A DNA stretch of 64,000 bases. It comes from Cladorhizidae sp. MBARI D1340-BT2 (lineage: Eukaryota; Porifera; Demospongiae; Poecilosclerida; Cladorhizidae). Positions within the stretch are counted from its first letter, which is position 1; each line of letters begins with the position of its first letter. Position numbers and translations under genes: made by a program. Positions 1 through 12,143 of this stretch are shown piece by piece. The notes under the pieces are model-generated. The model had not been told where the DNA came from, searched no databases, and saw only the letters and a list, made by a program, of their open reading frames with translations. The stretch is from positions 43,720,588-43,784,587 of the forward strand of contig JAQNBH010000007.1 of the NCBI GenBank assembly GCA_028752905.1, in the 5' to 3' direction.

Positions 1-1050
1 GAAGTCATCTCAGACACTGCTCGACACTAGCTCTCTGGCCATCTTCCTATAGCCTTTACCAGCACTATGTGTAGTGATATGATATTTTAACAATCATGTA
101 TACCATACCTATGTAAATTGATTACCATGACCACCCACCTCTAGCTAAAGAACATGGCTATGCAGGACTACTTCTTTCCTGTTATAAATCACCCTTTACC
201 TTCACCTACATCAGCTACCTGGGGCAGATTTTGAAAGGGGGAGGGTCTTGGCTGATACTGTGGCAGAATGATCAGCAGTTAGTGTCTTAAGTATACCAAG
301 ACAGCCTATGTGGTGGCTACTTGCTTGAGTTCATCAATACCTGATGATAATGAATATGTATGTAGCATTGCCAACACTGAACTGCAGTAGATGAGCTCTA
401 AAGGGGGTGGAGGGATGGGTGGTAAGGAGTGTGAGGTCTATTGATCCCCCAGGGACCCCAACTGTGAGGGCCTGATATTCCTGTGACTAAGAATAAACCA
501 CATAAGCTATTATAATTACAGTTTAGTGTAAATGATTGAGCTGTGTATCCTTTCATCAACTACATCGGCAATGCGCAACAAAATGCAGAAATATATAGGT
601 ATCACTTTAATTCCGACACATTAGACCACAATGAGCCCCTAAATCCTGTGAATGGTGTGCTTCACCACTAGGTTTTGTGACAGAGTATGTAACACCAGCA
701 TATAAAAACCAGTAGGTAATACATAGGCATATTGTGGGTTGTTGCTAGGCAACTAAGCTGGTTTGGGACAGCTAAAATGAAATTGAACATGCCAAATTCA
801 CAATATATTACTTGGACTTTCAATTATCTATTTCTATTTTTGTTGATTTTTATAATAATATTATATGAGAGGGTGGGAGAAACACAGAGTAGTGTGAGTG
901 CCTAATACTGTTGGGATAGTGATCCTAGTTACTTTTAAGGAATTAATGAAGCATTAACCCCACATAATTGGACACCTCTGAGGTTGTTCAGTTGAGAGTA
1001 GGTGAAATTATATTTTAAGGGGAAAGATAGTCAGTTAGGGTCTGCTCTGC
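1..1050. other. Intergenic DNA, no gene seen
   Basis: AT-rich sequence with stop codons in all frames. I see no conserved protein motif, RNA gene or clear repeat here. Confidence 0.5.
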
Positions 1051-1350
1051 AGACAACTCCCTGTAGACACTCTGATGTGCTACTGTTAATTCTTGGTCAG
1101 ACAACTCCCTGGTATATAGGCACTCTGATCTGCTACTGTTAATTCTTGGTCAGACAACTCCCTGTAGGCACTCTGATCGGTCAGACAACTCCCTGTAGGC
1201 ACTCTGATCTGCTAGTGTCACTTCTTGGTCAGCTCCTTGTAGGCACTCTGATCTGCTACTGTTAATTCTTGGTCAGACAACTCCCAGTAGGCACTCTGAT
1301 CTGCTAGTGTCACTTCTTGGTCAGCTCCTTGTAGGCACCCTGATCTGCAG
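1051..1350. repeat. Degenerate tandem repeat, about 50-60 bp unit
   Basis: About six imperfect units share the phrases cagacaactccctgtaggca and ctgatctgctactgttaatt, some internally shortened. Unit length varies, which suggests an old or interrupted minisatellite. Confidence 0.8.
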
Positions 1351-1550
1351 GCTTGCTTTTCTTGATGTACTTTAGATATCCTGATTTAGCAGGTGGTAAG
1401 GTGGCCTTGGTCACATCAGGCACTCATCATACATACGTTGGGTGCACTTTCATATGCGGTAATTCAATTTGGCAGTTTTAGTCTTCGACCGCCAAATAGG
1501 ACAAATTTATCAAATCAATATTTTGTAAAAAAAAACTTGGAATGTCTACA

Positions 1551-2357
1551 GCATCCTGTTTTCCCAGCAGCTGGCGCTCCACACTCGCATGACTATAGCC
1601 CTACAGCATCCTCTTCCATCCCCAGCAGCTGGTGCTCCACACTCGCATGACTATAGCCCTACAGCATCCTCTTCCATCCCCAGCAGCTGGTGCTCCACAC
1701 TCTCATGACGATAGCCCTACAGCATCCTCTTCCATCCCCAGCAGCTGGTGCTCCACACTCGCATGACTATAGCCCTACAGCATCCTCTTCATCCCCAGCA
1801 GCTGGTGCTCCACACTCGCATGACTATAGCCCTACAGCATCCTCTTCCATCCCCAGCAGCTGGTGCTCCACACTCGCATGACTATAGCCCTACAGCATCC
1901 TCTTCTATCCCCAGCAGCTGGTGCTCCACACTCTCATGACTATAGCCCTACAGCATCCTCTTCCATCCCCAGCAGCTGGTGCTCCACACTCGCATGACTA
2001 TATCCCTACAGCATCCTCTTCCATCCCCCCAGCAGCTGGTGCTCCACACTCTCATGACGATAGCCCTACAGCATCCTCTTCCATCCCCAGCAGCTGGTGC
2101 TCCACACTCGCATGACTATAGCCCTACAGCATCCTCTTCCATCCCCAGCAGCTGGTGCTCCACACTCGCATGACTATAGCCCTACAGCATCCTCTTCCAT
2201 CCCCAGCAGCTGATGCTCCACACTCTCATGACTATAGCCCTACAGCATCCTCTTCCATTCCCAGCAGCTGGTGCTCCACACTCTCATGACTATAGCCTTA
2301 CAGCATCCTCTTCTGCCCCCAGCAGCTGATGCTCCACACTTTCATGATTATAGCCCA
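1551..2357. repeat. 58-bp minisatellite, about 14 units
   Basis: Units read atcctcttccatccccagca, then gctggtgctccacactcgca and tgactatagccctacagc. A single-copy match to the unit core, inverted, lies in PAH intron 9 near 50,434-50,460. The array therefore grew from the intron 9 sequence carried by the adjacent inverted PAH fragment. Open frames across it are repeat artefacts. Confidence 0.93.
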
Positions 2358-2537
2358 AACAGATAAAAACTAAGTTAGTAGGTAGCTTGGTTCCTACATA
2401 GGTGCACACTGCTCTGTTTTGTGCCTTCATATTTGCTGTTTCTAGTCAGTGTAAGCGTATGGGTTAGCACAGTTCTTCTGGAAATAGCTAGTGTTAGTAA
2501 ATGAGCTATATCTATGTTTGTAAAGGCAAAGGCAAAC

Positions 2538-2896
2538 CTGAAGCTCACCAAAGGATGAAAGGATTGCTTCCCCATAAGCCTTGGTCTTGCCATCTTCTTG
2601 ACACAGGCCACACTCTAGAGTGAACTAGTAGAGCTATACGACAGTTTATGAGGATAGGTAGGAAGAGGGAATAGAATGAACAACATACTTTTGATACAGA
2701 TAGCACATTGCTGGATAATGACACAAAATTATGCATGCATCATTCCACACTTGGAGTGAGGACTGATCTCTCACCTTACTATGGCTAGTTTCTTGATGTA
2801 CTCCTCTGGTGCACCCAGGGAAGCTAGTCCTATCTCCTGAGAGAACTGGGCAAATGTCTGGTTACAGGACAGAGGAGCATGTCCTAGTAACTAAGT
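2538..2896 (-). pseudogene. PAH pseudogene fragment: exon 9 copy and 3' part of exon 8
   Basis: The minus strand carries the 3' part of PAH exon 8 (2780-2896) and a full-length 96-base copy of exon 9 (2538-2633), separated by a recognisable copy of the intron between them. In exon 8 the residues around [19 protein letters not shown] are intact. In exon 9 the third codon, TGG in the real gene, is TAG. A second change alters the YGAG turn. The match begins inside exon 8 and continues past exon 9 into intron 9 homology at about 2,375-2,537. No other PAH exon copies were found nearby, so this is a dead inverted segmental duplicate. No retrocopy is indicated, because introns are retained. Confidence 0.92.
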
Positions 2897-2899
2897 AAA

Positions 2900-4820
2900 C
2901 TAAGTTATATTTACTTATGCACACACTTGCACAGAGCAGTGATGCAGAGGTTTATAGCCTATGGCTAGAACAGTGCCCATACTTAGCCATTGGATGGATT
3001 ATCTGATAAAGGCAACAGCTCCCTTCACTGGACCTGACATATTTCCTGCATCATAACACTGACCTCTAAAAGAAATAAACTTGCATAGTCACTATTGTAA
3101 CCTTGGAAATGCTATTTGTATACATGCATAATCCAACCTAGGTCATCTGCTATAGCTCTTCCAGTCAAACTATCAGTAAAACCTAAACATTCATAAACTC
3201 CTCGCAAACTTTAATACATTGTTTGCTGAAGTATAGGACTAAAAGCATCTGTTCAATATTGCTGCTTCATCAGCAAATATTTTGCTGCTTTTATGTCTTG
3301 CTATTTTCACAAATGTACTCTCCACAGCAAGAGGCTCATTCTGAGTCCTGTACGTTCCATTTCTTGGTGCTATCTTGAAATACTGCTACAAAACTGCGTT
3401 ACCTGCAGCTACACAAAACTCTATATAGCAACTATTGGAAGTTTTCCATATTTTTATCTGAGCACTGTGGGGTGGGTATGGACTGCTAGTGAGAATATCT
3501 ACATTTAGGACCCAGGGCCAGGGATCTTACCAATCACATAAGGGTCTGGCTACAGGAACTATGTCCCATGAAAATGATAAGTAAATTCTGATTTAAGTTA
3601 ATACTGGTGGAGTGTAAGTTTACTTTAACTCACACTTCCTAAAACAGAAGGTATGGAACAGGAGGTATATATACTCTAACACAATAGCTGGAAGGGTTGG
3701 AGTGACCTAACCAGCTCTCCTTTCTGTTCCTTGAGAGAGAAAATGAGAGAGAATTTGGAAGTATCATCACCATTACTGGCTTCAAGGTAACATAAACTTC
3801 AGAACTTCTCTTTTTTTAGCCCTCTTGACAACCCAGGATCCATGTTAACCAAATAGTAGCACTCTTTCAGCGAGCAGAATTTATTTCAGTGCCACTGTGT
3901 GTCACGAAGAGGGACTGTCAGTGGTAGACTTCACCCTGTAGTTTCCTTGTGTTTTACTTCAATCTGTTGTTGTTTGTTGCATTTATTGGTTTCTGCAGGT
4001 ATTTTCTCTCTCTGTTCTGTATATGTGTGCATATTCATGTGACTCATTGTGATGTCATGTATTGTGCTAGCATGCATATATGTATTCACACTTCTGGAAT
4101 GTCATAATTCAGATCAAAATATCAAATTTTTGTACACTGTACATGTAAAGTAATGTGTTTTATTTATCATGAAGACAAATTCAAAACACTCATTTTTGTG
4201 ATAGGGCACTTTGTTTTAGAGTCTCCTGAACAATGTTTATAACATTATTGCCTTAAGATATTAGAGTATTCATGGTACATCTTGTATTTTCCTTTTCCTT
4301 GTAACCGATAATGATAAAAATACCTACGTTATAAAAATATCATTTATACATGAAGGTAGCTTATTATTTTTACTGGCTAAACACACATCAAAACAAGAAT
4401 AACCAAGTTCAAATAGGATTCACCAGAAGGCATCAGCATTGGCACTCGCAGTTCCAAGCAGTAGCTAACATCGAAACCAAACAGCAGCAAAATCTGAGCC
4501 CAACTCACAAGTGATCCATTGGTATTGTTCATAGATTTGACATAGTGTAATGCCCGATAGACTGTAAACTTTTGTCCGACCAATTAGACCACAACCTCTC
4601 CCATGGTTCTGCCCCTCTGAGGGGTGGGCTATAGTAGACTCGCTCAGATACTTTGCCAAGCTGGCATTTTTTAATCTTGAGGGTCAGTCCTTGTTTTTTC
4701 CCCAGTCTTCATGTACTCGTCTCAGATAAATAATGTGGTGGTCCCAGCTATCATTGAAGTTGCTATGTCATCTAAGTAGGCAGCACATTACTTGTTTATT
4801 CCATCTAAAACTATTTTTGG
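2900..4820. other. No gene recognised
   Basis: AT-rich sequence without a conserved motif. It lies just beyond the breakpoint of the PAH duplicate. Short open frames here match nothing I recognise. Confidence 0.4.
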
Positions 4821-4825
4821 AATGT

Positions 4826-5007
4826 AGTCAATAATATATGATTACACAATAATAGTTAATATATGAGCACACAATAATAGTTACACAATAATAGTTAATA
4901 ATATATGAGTACACAATAATAGTCAATAATATATGATTAAACAATAATAGTTAATATATGAGCATACAATAATAGTTAACAATATATGAGTACACAATAA
5001 TAGTTAA
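4826..5007. repeat. AT-rich tandem repeat
   Basis: Imperfect units based on acacaataatagttaatatatgag, with variable spacing. Probably a short degenerate minisatellite. Confidence 0.75.
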
Positions 5008-5039
5008 GCCTCCTTCAAACCAAAAGGCATAGTTAGAAA

Positions 5040-5250
5040 CCGGAACTTTCTGAACAGTTAAGGCTGCTTTATCATGTCCTCTTCTCTGCCCGGACCTGGT
5101 AGTGGCCCTTGGTGAGATCAAGAGTCGGAGAGTATTTCTTCAGGTATGCCCACACTGGCATCGATATGGAGGAGAGCATCTCAACCATCTTAGTAGCTGG
5201 GATGCAGGAAGCAAAATCCAAGTGTCAATACAAATTTGTTATCCTTGCGA
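5040..5250 (-). mobile_element. Gypsy-like reverse transcriptase scrap
   Basis: The minus strand reads LDLTKGHYQV, the first catalytic block of Ty3/Gypsy reverse transcriptases. It is preceded, with a frame change, by residues resembling the upstream helix. Stops and frame breaks lie on both sides. It is too short to assign to a lineage. Confidence 0.5.
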
Positions 5251-5451
5251 GAACGTCTCAGTGGTCACCCAATTTCCATTGCCACTCTCAGTATTGTTTT
5301 GTAATTAAACTTATAGCAATATAGACATTTTAAACTAAACATAATATGTCGATAAACTACAGGAGTTTGAAATAAATGCCGTAGTCCTTGCTTTTCTGTG
5401 CTGCTTGCTTCGTGGAGTTCTCCTGTGAAGCTCATACCAATTCCTTGATGG

Positions 5452-6535
5452 AGGCTGTAATTGATCCACCAAGGGAGGCTGCATCCACCAAGAGAGGCTA
5501 TAATTGATCCTCCACCTAGGGACACTGCAGTTGATCCTCCACCAAGGGAGGATGTAGTTGATCCTGCACCAAGGGAGGATGTAGTTGATCCTGATCCTGC
5601 ACCAAGGGAGGATGTAGTTGATCCTCCACCAAGGGAGGATGTAGTTGATCCTCCACCAAGGGAGGCTGTAATTGACCCTCCACCAAGGGAGGCTGTAGTT
5701 GATCCTCCACCAAGGGAGGCTGTAGTTGTCCTCCACCAAGGGAGGCTGTAGTTGATCCTCCACCAAGGGAGGCTGTAGTTGATCCTCCACCAAGGGAGGC
5801 TGTAGTTGATCCTCCACCAAGGGAGGATGTAGTTGATCCTCCACCAAGGGAGGCTGTAGTTGATCCTCCACCAAGGGAGGATGTAGTTGATCCTGCACCA
5901 AGGGAGGATGTAGTTGATCCTGCACCAAGGGAGGCTGTAGTTGATCCTCCACCAAGGGAGGATGTAGTTGATCCTCCACCAAGGGAGGATGTAGTTGATC
6001 CTGCCACCAAGGGAGGCTGTAGTTGATCCTCCACCAAGAGAGGCTGTAGTTGATCCTCCACCAAGAGAGGCTGTAGTTGATCCTGCCACCAAGGGAGGCT
6101 GTAGTTGATCCTCCACCAAGGGAGGATGTAGTTGATCCTCCACCAAGGGAGGCTGTAGTTGATCCTCCACCAAGGGAGGATGTAGTTGATCCTGCACCAA
6201 GGGAGGATGTAGTTGATCCTGCACCAAGGGAGGCTGTAGTTGATCCTCCACCAAGGGAGGATGTAGTTGATCCTCCACCAAGGGAGGATGTAGTTGATCC
6301 TGCCACCAAGGGAGGCTGTAGTTGATCCTCCACCAAGAGAGGCTGTAGTTGATCCTCCACCAAGAGAGGCTGTAGTTGATCCTGCCACCAAGGGAGGCTG
6401 TAGTTGATCCTCCACCAAGAGAGGATGTAGTTGATCCTGCCACCAAGGGAGGCTGTAGTTGATCCTCCACCAAGAGAGGCTGTAGTTGACCCTCCACCAA
6501 GGGAGGCTGTAGTTGATCCTCCACCAAGGGACTAT
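5452..6535. repeat. 27-bp minisatellite, about 40 units
   Basis: Units read gttgatcctccaccaaggga ggctgta, with variants cctgcacc, cctgccacc and gatgta. A block near 6,000-6,100 recurs near 6,300-6,400, so larger blocks were also duplicated. The unit length is a multiple of three and lacks stops in several frames, which creates overlapping open frames of over 300 codons on both strands. These are not genes. Confidence 0.95.
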
Positions 6536-6559
6536 TCTATTAACAAGCAACAACAGCAA

Positions 6560-7265
6560 CAAGGTATGGCATGTGCTGTCTTGTAGTTGACAACAAGTAG
6601 AAAGTGTACCTACTCAACTACATACAAATAAAAAACAACTATATATATAAGACTATGTTTTATTTTGTTTGAGGCAAAGAACTATTATTGTACATTACAC
6701 AAGTCAGCCCCTACATAATTGTTGGGGAGGGGGGGGGAGGGGGAAGGATTGTCGATTTATTGCCATTTGGGTTAGCTACTTGGTAGGGAGCTCCCTGCTG
6801 GTTCATAACTCTAGAACTATCGAAACATAATAAAATATATATAACATTTATTCTACAGACTATATATATATATGCATACATTAATGGCCAATAGATAGTT
6901 TACCTGTTGAAAGTGTATTCCATCAGCTATACAATCATATTTTTTACCCCCCCCCCCCCCCCCCCTCCCCCTCCCACCCCACACACACACAAGACCATGA
7001 ACAAAACCATGAACAAGTACATTCATTGTGATTTTCCCCCTTTTTCATGTTAAACTCAATTGAGAGATTAGTCACTGCATGGATTAGTAAATTTCAAGTC
7101 TTCTGGTACTAAAATTGTTATGACTGTATGCAAGTTATGCACAGGAAGAAAAGAGATACATACTTCATAAGACACAAAAAAATCGACAATTTGTATCTGA
7201 TGGAGGTTACAGCATCTAGCCATAATGTCGAAGAGCAAATTTCACCATTATTCTGGGGGAACAGT
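6560..7265. other. AT-rich DNA with G and C homopolymer tracts
   Basis: It contains a G-rich run at about 6,722-6,745, a run of about 19 C residues at about 6,947-6,965 and (TA)n stretches. No gene is seen. Confidence 0.5.
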
Positions 7266-7269
7266 TTGA

Positions 7270-9075
7270 ACCAAAGCCAAACAGAGGTTTCACTTCTATC
7301 GGATGAATCAGAAGGCTTGCGAAAGTGTCGCAGAATTTATTGCCGCATTAAGGGAGCTCACCAAAGACTGTGATTTTGGAGTGTCCTTGAATGACACCTC
7401 CTAGCGTGATCGGCTGATTGGAGGTTTAAATAGTACCAGCATCCAGAAGAAATTGCTCGCTATGGAAGACCTTACCTTTGCAGATGCTTGTTACATAGCC
7501 AAGGCCTCAGAAGCTGCCAACAATAATGCTGAGGGCATCAGCTTCACGGGAGCAAGTGTCACTTCAGTCAACTATATGGGAAGACAGCGGAGATCAAACA
7601 GATTCCCAAAAGGCAGCTCATCGTAGCCATGTTACCATGGTGGAAGGACTAACCACATGCCATCTAACTGCTAATTTATTGTTCACAAATGGGTCTGCCC
7701 ATATGAGAAATAATGTACTGAGAAAATCAAACTTTACTGGAAACAGTTGCACAAAGTAAGAAGTGACCAGCTTACTGCTTTGTCCAACCTGCAGGATCAA
7801 CATAAAGCTATATTGCAGGGTGAACTGGAAACTGTTAGTTCTCACCATGCAGAGCTTCATGTCCGATCAAATGCTACGCCCAAGTTCTTCAAACCCACTT
7901 TTGCCATCAAGGATATTATTTGTGTGGAAATCAACCATCTTGAGAAAGCTGGTATTTTAGAGAAAGTTTCCCAGTTAGTGGGCACCCCCCATAGTCACTA
8001 TACTTAATTAAAAAGGATGGCTCATATCGTATCTGTGAGGACCACAAAGTGACTATAAATTCCACTATAAATATCAACCAGTATATCCACTTGCAAATTC
8101 TACTGATCTATTTGCATCCTTGTCTGGAGGTCTAGCATTTACGAAATTAGATCTCTCTCAGGCATACCAGTAATTGTTGTTGGAGGAAGAGTCAAAAGAC
8201 TACACGAACATTACTACTCATCAAGGACTGTACCATTACACCCAACGGCCATTTGAAATTACATTGGCCAGCGATTTTTCAAATATCAATGGTCATGATA
8301 CTGCAGGGAATGTCATTTGCTATCTTGATGACATGCTCATCACTTGGCTGGATAATGAAACACACTTAGAAAATCTTCGGGGTGTCCTTTGTCGGCTTGA
8401 GGAACAGGCCTCCATTGGAACCCAAGAAGTGTGTTCATGAAGACACCTCAGACACAAGGTGAGTGACAAGGGACTGCACCCTTTGGAAAAAGCCATTGTT
8501 CAAGAAATAGAGCCACAAGACATTCAACAGTTACAATTGTACATAGGACTCCTTAACTATCATGAGAATAAATCTGCCCAATGTGGCACACCCTCTACAT
8601 AATCTGCTACGAAATTGTGTGAAGTGGAAATGGACAAGGAAGTGCACTGAAGCATTCACTGCCACCAAACAATCTGTATCCTCCATGTTTTGATACATTA
8701 TGACCCATTTCCCTTACAGGTAATGCCTCTACATATGGACGGGGACCGTCACATCACATGCACTGCCAGATGAGACCGATTGCATTTGCTTCATGGACAT
8801 TGTCCAAGACTGAAGAGAATTATGCAGCTGAAAAAAGAAGTGGCTTTATTGATTTTTGAATTTTTCTATGGAAGGAGATTCGCATTCGTAATGTACCATA
8901 AGCCGTACAGCCACCTTGACCCAACAAGGGGATTCCAATGCAGGCTGCTGCTCGTCTGCAATGTTGGGCAGTTGTTTTGTCTGCATACTCAATTAACATC
9001 CAGTTTAAGTCCACTGCAGCACACACAAATGTTAATGGGATATCAAGGCTACCACTTCCAAAATCACATCTGAAG
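7270..9075 (+). mobile_element. Decayed Ty3/Gypsy retrotransposon (gag, RT, RNase H)
   Basis: In order: a gag core (DCDFGVSLNDTS at about 7,370, then RDRLIGGL after a stop); a zinc-knuckle-like stretch (HMPSNC, second cysteine lost) at about 7,650; the entry to reverse transcriptase (EINHLEKAGILEKVS, about 7,930); LSQAYQ-like and ICYLDDML blocks (about 8,150-8,340), the latter holding the YxDD active site; and RNase H to connection sequence ending in ISRLPL near 9,060. The protease region appears deleted between the knuckle and reverse transcriptase. Numerous stops and frame changes make it inactive. The gag and pol wording is that of the K02A2.6-like Gypsy group. No integrase or LTRs were recognised. 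Confidence 0.85.
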
Positions 9076-9539
9076 GACAGTCCCTAAGCATCCATTTTCA
9101 ACATCACCAAAATCGAAAATTACCTGTTGCTGCAGTTCAAGTTTGTCAAGCTACTCGTACAGATATTATGTTGAGCAAGTCATTGACCAGGTTTCCCATT
9201 CACATTTGGAGGTTATTTTTAATTATGATTGACAGTGGTCGGTGAGCTAAGCGTTCGCTGTTCAGAGTTGAGAGGTGATCGCTGTCTGAGGCAAGCTGCC
9301 AATCATTTTGTATGGGAATCGTTATGGGGCATTTCGACTGTTCACTGTAGAGCTATTTGGAGGGTCCGCTATCGGAGGTTCCACTGTATTGAGAAAGATA
9401 TTGCAAACAAATACAGGTTAGGGGCGACAATTACCCCCTCAATTCATACTTATTTTCCTCATTATTTTGATTCCCCCACCAAACCATAGTTTTTCTTTTA
9501 TACAGAGTATCAGACTCTGCTTTTTGTACTGAGCTTTTT

Positions 9540-9720
9540 CAGGGACTTAATATCAAACTTAGCACATCTTTTCTTCATTATTCATCTTCCAAATATTTGT
9601 AAGGTGCTTCTTTAGTATATAGTAGAATTACCAATATAGGGCACCACAAGGGTAAAAAAATTCTGGGTTCTACTCTATATTGTCTAGCTCCTTCTCCACA
9701 GTAGTGATGCATATTGCCAT
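9540..9720. repeat. Dispersed repeat, copy 1
   Basis: This stretch aligns, with mismatches, to about 21,690-21,885 through shared phrases such as aatatcaaactt and tctactctat. It lies directly downstream of the minus-strand gag below and may be decayed pol of the same element family. Confidence 0.5.
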
Positions 9721-10676
9721 TAAATATTATGTTATGCTCTGACACAATGAGCTAGACCTAAGAAGCAATCTGAAGCTCTCTCCAGACAGTCAGCTGCAAA
9801 GTGACCGAAATTATTACAATTAAAACATCTGGGTCTCCTCTGTTTGTCAAACTTAAGGGTTTTTTCTGGCTCTTGAAGGTACCCAACTTGGTGTCCTTCT
9901 CAACTCCTTTCTCCCCCAACTCAGTCTCACTGTCCTTTTTTTCATGTCTTCTGTGGGGCTTGGCTCCATTCTTGGCCTGGCTTCTGTCTTGCCTGTCCCC
10001 AGCCAGTCTAAGGTGGTGGAACCTGTCATCAGCCAGTTCTGCAGCTTCATCGAGGATGGTTGGCTTCAGTCCTCTGACTCATGTGGCAATTTCCTCAGGT
10101 AGTGCCTTTAACAGTCTCTCCTACATCACTAGATCCATGATGTCCTCCTTGGTCACACACCTCTTGAATGCACTGGCTACTTAAATACTAATACTGCAAC
10201 TTGCGATAAATCACCCAAGAGTCAGGGCCTTTCTTTTTCAGCCCCTCAATCTTAGCCCAGTAAGTGCTGCTGGTAATGTGGTATGCTTCATTAAAGCATT
10301 CCTGACCGCATCATAGTCGTCCTTCTGACTAGGGGTCATGCCTACTTGGACCTTCCTGGCTTCTGGGGTTAATAGTGGGAGTAATTCCCTGGGCCACTTA
10401 GTCCTTATAACTGTCCATGTGGTCTTCAAATCCCGCTAAGTATGATACAATGTATTCCCCTTCTACCATAGTACTGTATTTGTTCAACTTGCCCCCGTCT
10501 CTGTCCTTGGATAACAGCTCCAGGAATCTCCTTCTCTCTAGTTCATCCCATCTCCTCCTCTTTTTCTCTTGCTTTCTCTCCTTCCACATTAGTTTCATCA
10601 TCTCTGCTATCATATGGTTGGGGTCATTGTTGGTTTCTGCAGTTAGCTCTTCCTGTTCTGAGCTCCGACTGTCCAT
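9680..10676 (-). mobile_element. Gypsy gag with SCAN-like core and CCHC knuckle, broken
   Basis: Reading the minus strand from 10,676: a start at MDSRSSEQEE, a charged KRRRWDELERRR stretch, an ERRRFLELLSKD helix, then a capsid-like part (WPRELLPLLTPEARK, about 10,390). Next comes a region resembling the SCAN domain, around 10,180-10,030. It ends in a CCHC zinc knuckle near 9,800-9,830 (CFNCNNFGHFAADC, all four ligands present). At least two frame breaks separate the blocks. SCAN domains are known to derive from Gmr1-like Gypsy gag, which is the lineage I infer. No polymerase was found attached. Confidence 0.72.
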
Positions 10677-10749
10677 TTTGTCCCTGTTCCTGTTTATCGT
10701 AGAGTATGTCTCCTCTGCTGGTGCTGTTCATCTGCTATGTTTCTGAAAG

Positions 10750-11455
10750 CAGCCTTTCCACTCCTGAGCTGATGTTGTTTCTTTGCTCATTCTAACTGGG
10801 TCAAGTAAACAACAGTTAACTGTTGACCATACACTTACAATCTGAGAAGTGAGAGTTTTCTATAATCTGGCATCTGGAAGTTCCTTGGTTCACCACTGCC
10901 ACCAGTTGTGAAGGCTTAGCTGGTGCCAGTTGTCACATCCTTTATATCTGTATCTGTATCTGTATCTGTGCTGCCACCGCGATTATCACTAACATAAGGA
11001 TGTTGATAGAGGTTATGTTATCACTGCTTTATGTAATAAAGTTCAACTCAAGGGCAAATGTTTCTTAGTTGAAACACTGAGGGAGTCTCCATTTTCATGC
11101 AAGGGTCCCCAAAATCATAACAAAATTTCCCTAAAATTTTATGACACTGCAACCAAGTAGATGTCCTTAGCACTCTGGCACCACAAACCTTTTGTACAAA
11201 CTGGAACATACCCACACATGATTTTTGATGAGGTTGCTTCCAGCATCGAGTTTGATATGGAATACTGAAAGGCCCACCAATGAATGACCATGGGCCATTT
11301 TAGCAGTGTTATATTATAATAAACAAGATGACTGTTATCTCTCTTTCCAGCATTATTATATAGAACTAATCTGCTCTTGGTATATAACTTGTTTAATTCA
11401 CATTTAGTAAATAGAATAATGAAATATCAATGAACTCTCAGTTGACATAATAACA
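10750..11455. other. No gene recognised
   Basis: Likely leader or LTR sequence of the gag fragment on its lower-coordinate side, plus unassigned AT-rich DNA. A short (tatctg)n run lies near 10,945-10,970. Confidence 0.35.
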
Positions 11456-11458
11456 TTA

Positions 11459-11660
11459 AAATCACCTTCTCAATAATCAACTTCAAATTTCATTCACTCG
11501 ACGTTTCGACTAGATGCTCTAGGCTTCACTGATGAAGACTAGAGCATCTAGTCGAAACGTCGAGTGAATGAAATTTGAAGTTGATTATTGAAGGTGATTT
11601 TAATAATGAAGACTAGAGCATCTAGTCGAAACGTCGAGTGAATAAAATTTGAAGTCGATT
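11459..11660. repeat. Foldback repeat with hammerhead-like core
   Basis: Two inverted arms of about 60 bp (11,459-11,520 and 11,540-11,602) flank a short loop. Part of the right arm is repeated directly at 11,610-11,660. The right arm carries CTGATGA (11,529-11,535), a perfect GACTAG/CTAGTC stem (11,537-11,542 with 11,548-11,553), then GAAAC and GTC. That is the order of a hammerhead ribozyme core, though an extra A sits before the stem. Diverged relatives occur at about 15,222-15,420 and 31,380-31,420. Confidence 0.75.
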
Positions 11661-12143
11661 ATTCTAATTAACACAAGAATTAAACTTTGCAGAATAGATG
11701 AATCGTCAAAATTTACAAACCTGGACTTTGTGGAGGGAAAATTCCTTTGTGTCTTGCAGGAGGGCACTATCAACTGACACCTTTAACACACATTTGTCAG
11801 CCTTGGGCCGCTCCTATGGCGGTACCAGCTGGATATCTAGATCATTGTAGTTGTGGCACCCAAGAATATTTTAATGCTAATAACTTACTTCGGACAGTGC
11901 AAGCTATCATAAAGTGAATGCCACATGTCCCTACGTGTGCCACGCGTACGCACGCGCAAAAAGGGAATAAAGCGATGTGCCGCTCGCTCTTTTTGGCCAC
12001 CCCTACCATGCCATCCACTTCTTCCTCCATAGTATGTGATGGGTATTCCTCAACTTACCTAGCTTTTTCCTCCACCTTTTCTTGGCAGTTTCTGCTATTC
12101 GTCTTGTGTGCTCAGGCGCATGACAGCACTCAATATGGCTGCA

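Noticed and set aside
5265..6562. Overlapping open frames of 340-420 codons on the minus strand
   Set aside because: They lie in a 27-bp tandem array. A unit that is a multiple of three without stops stays open in several frames and on both strands. The proteins are pure nonapeptide repeats.
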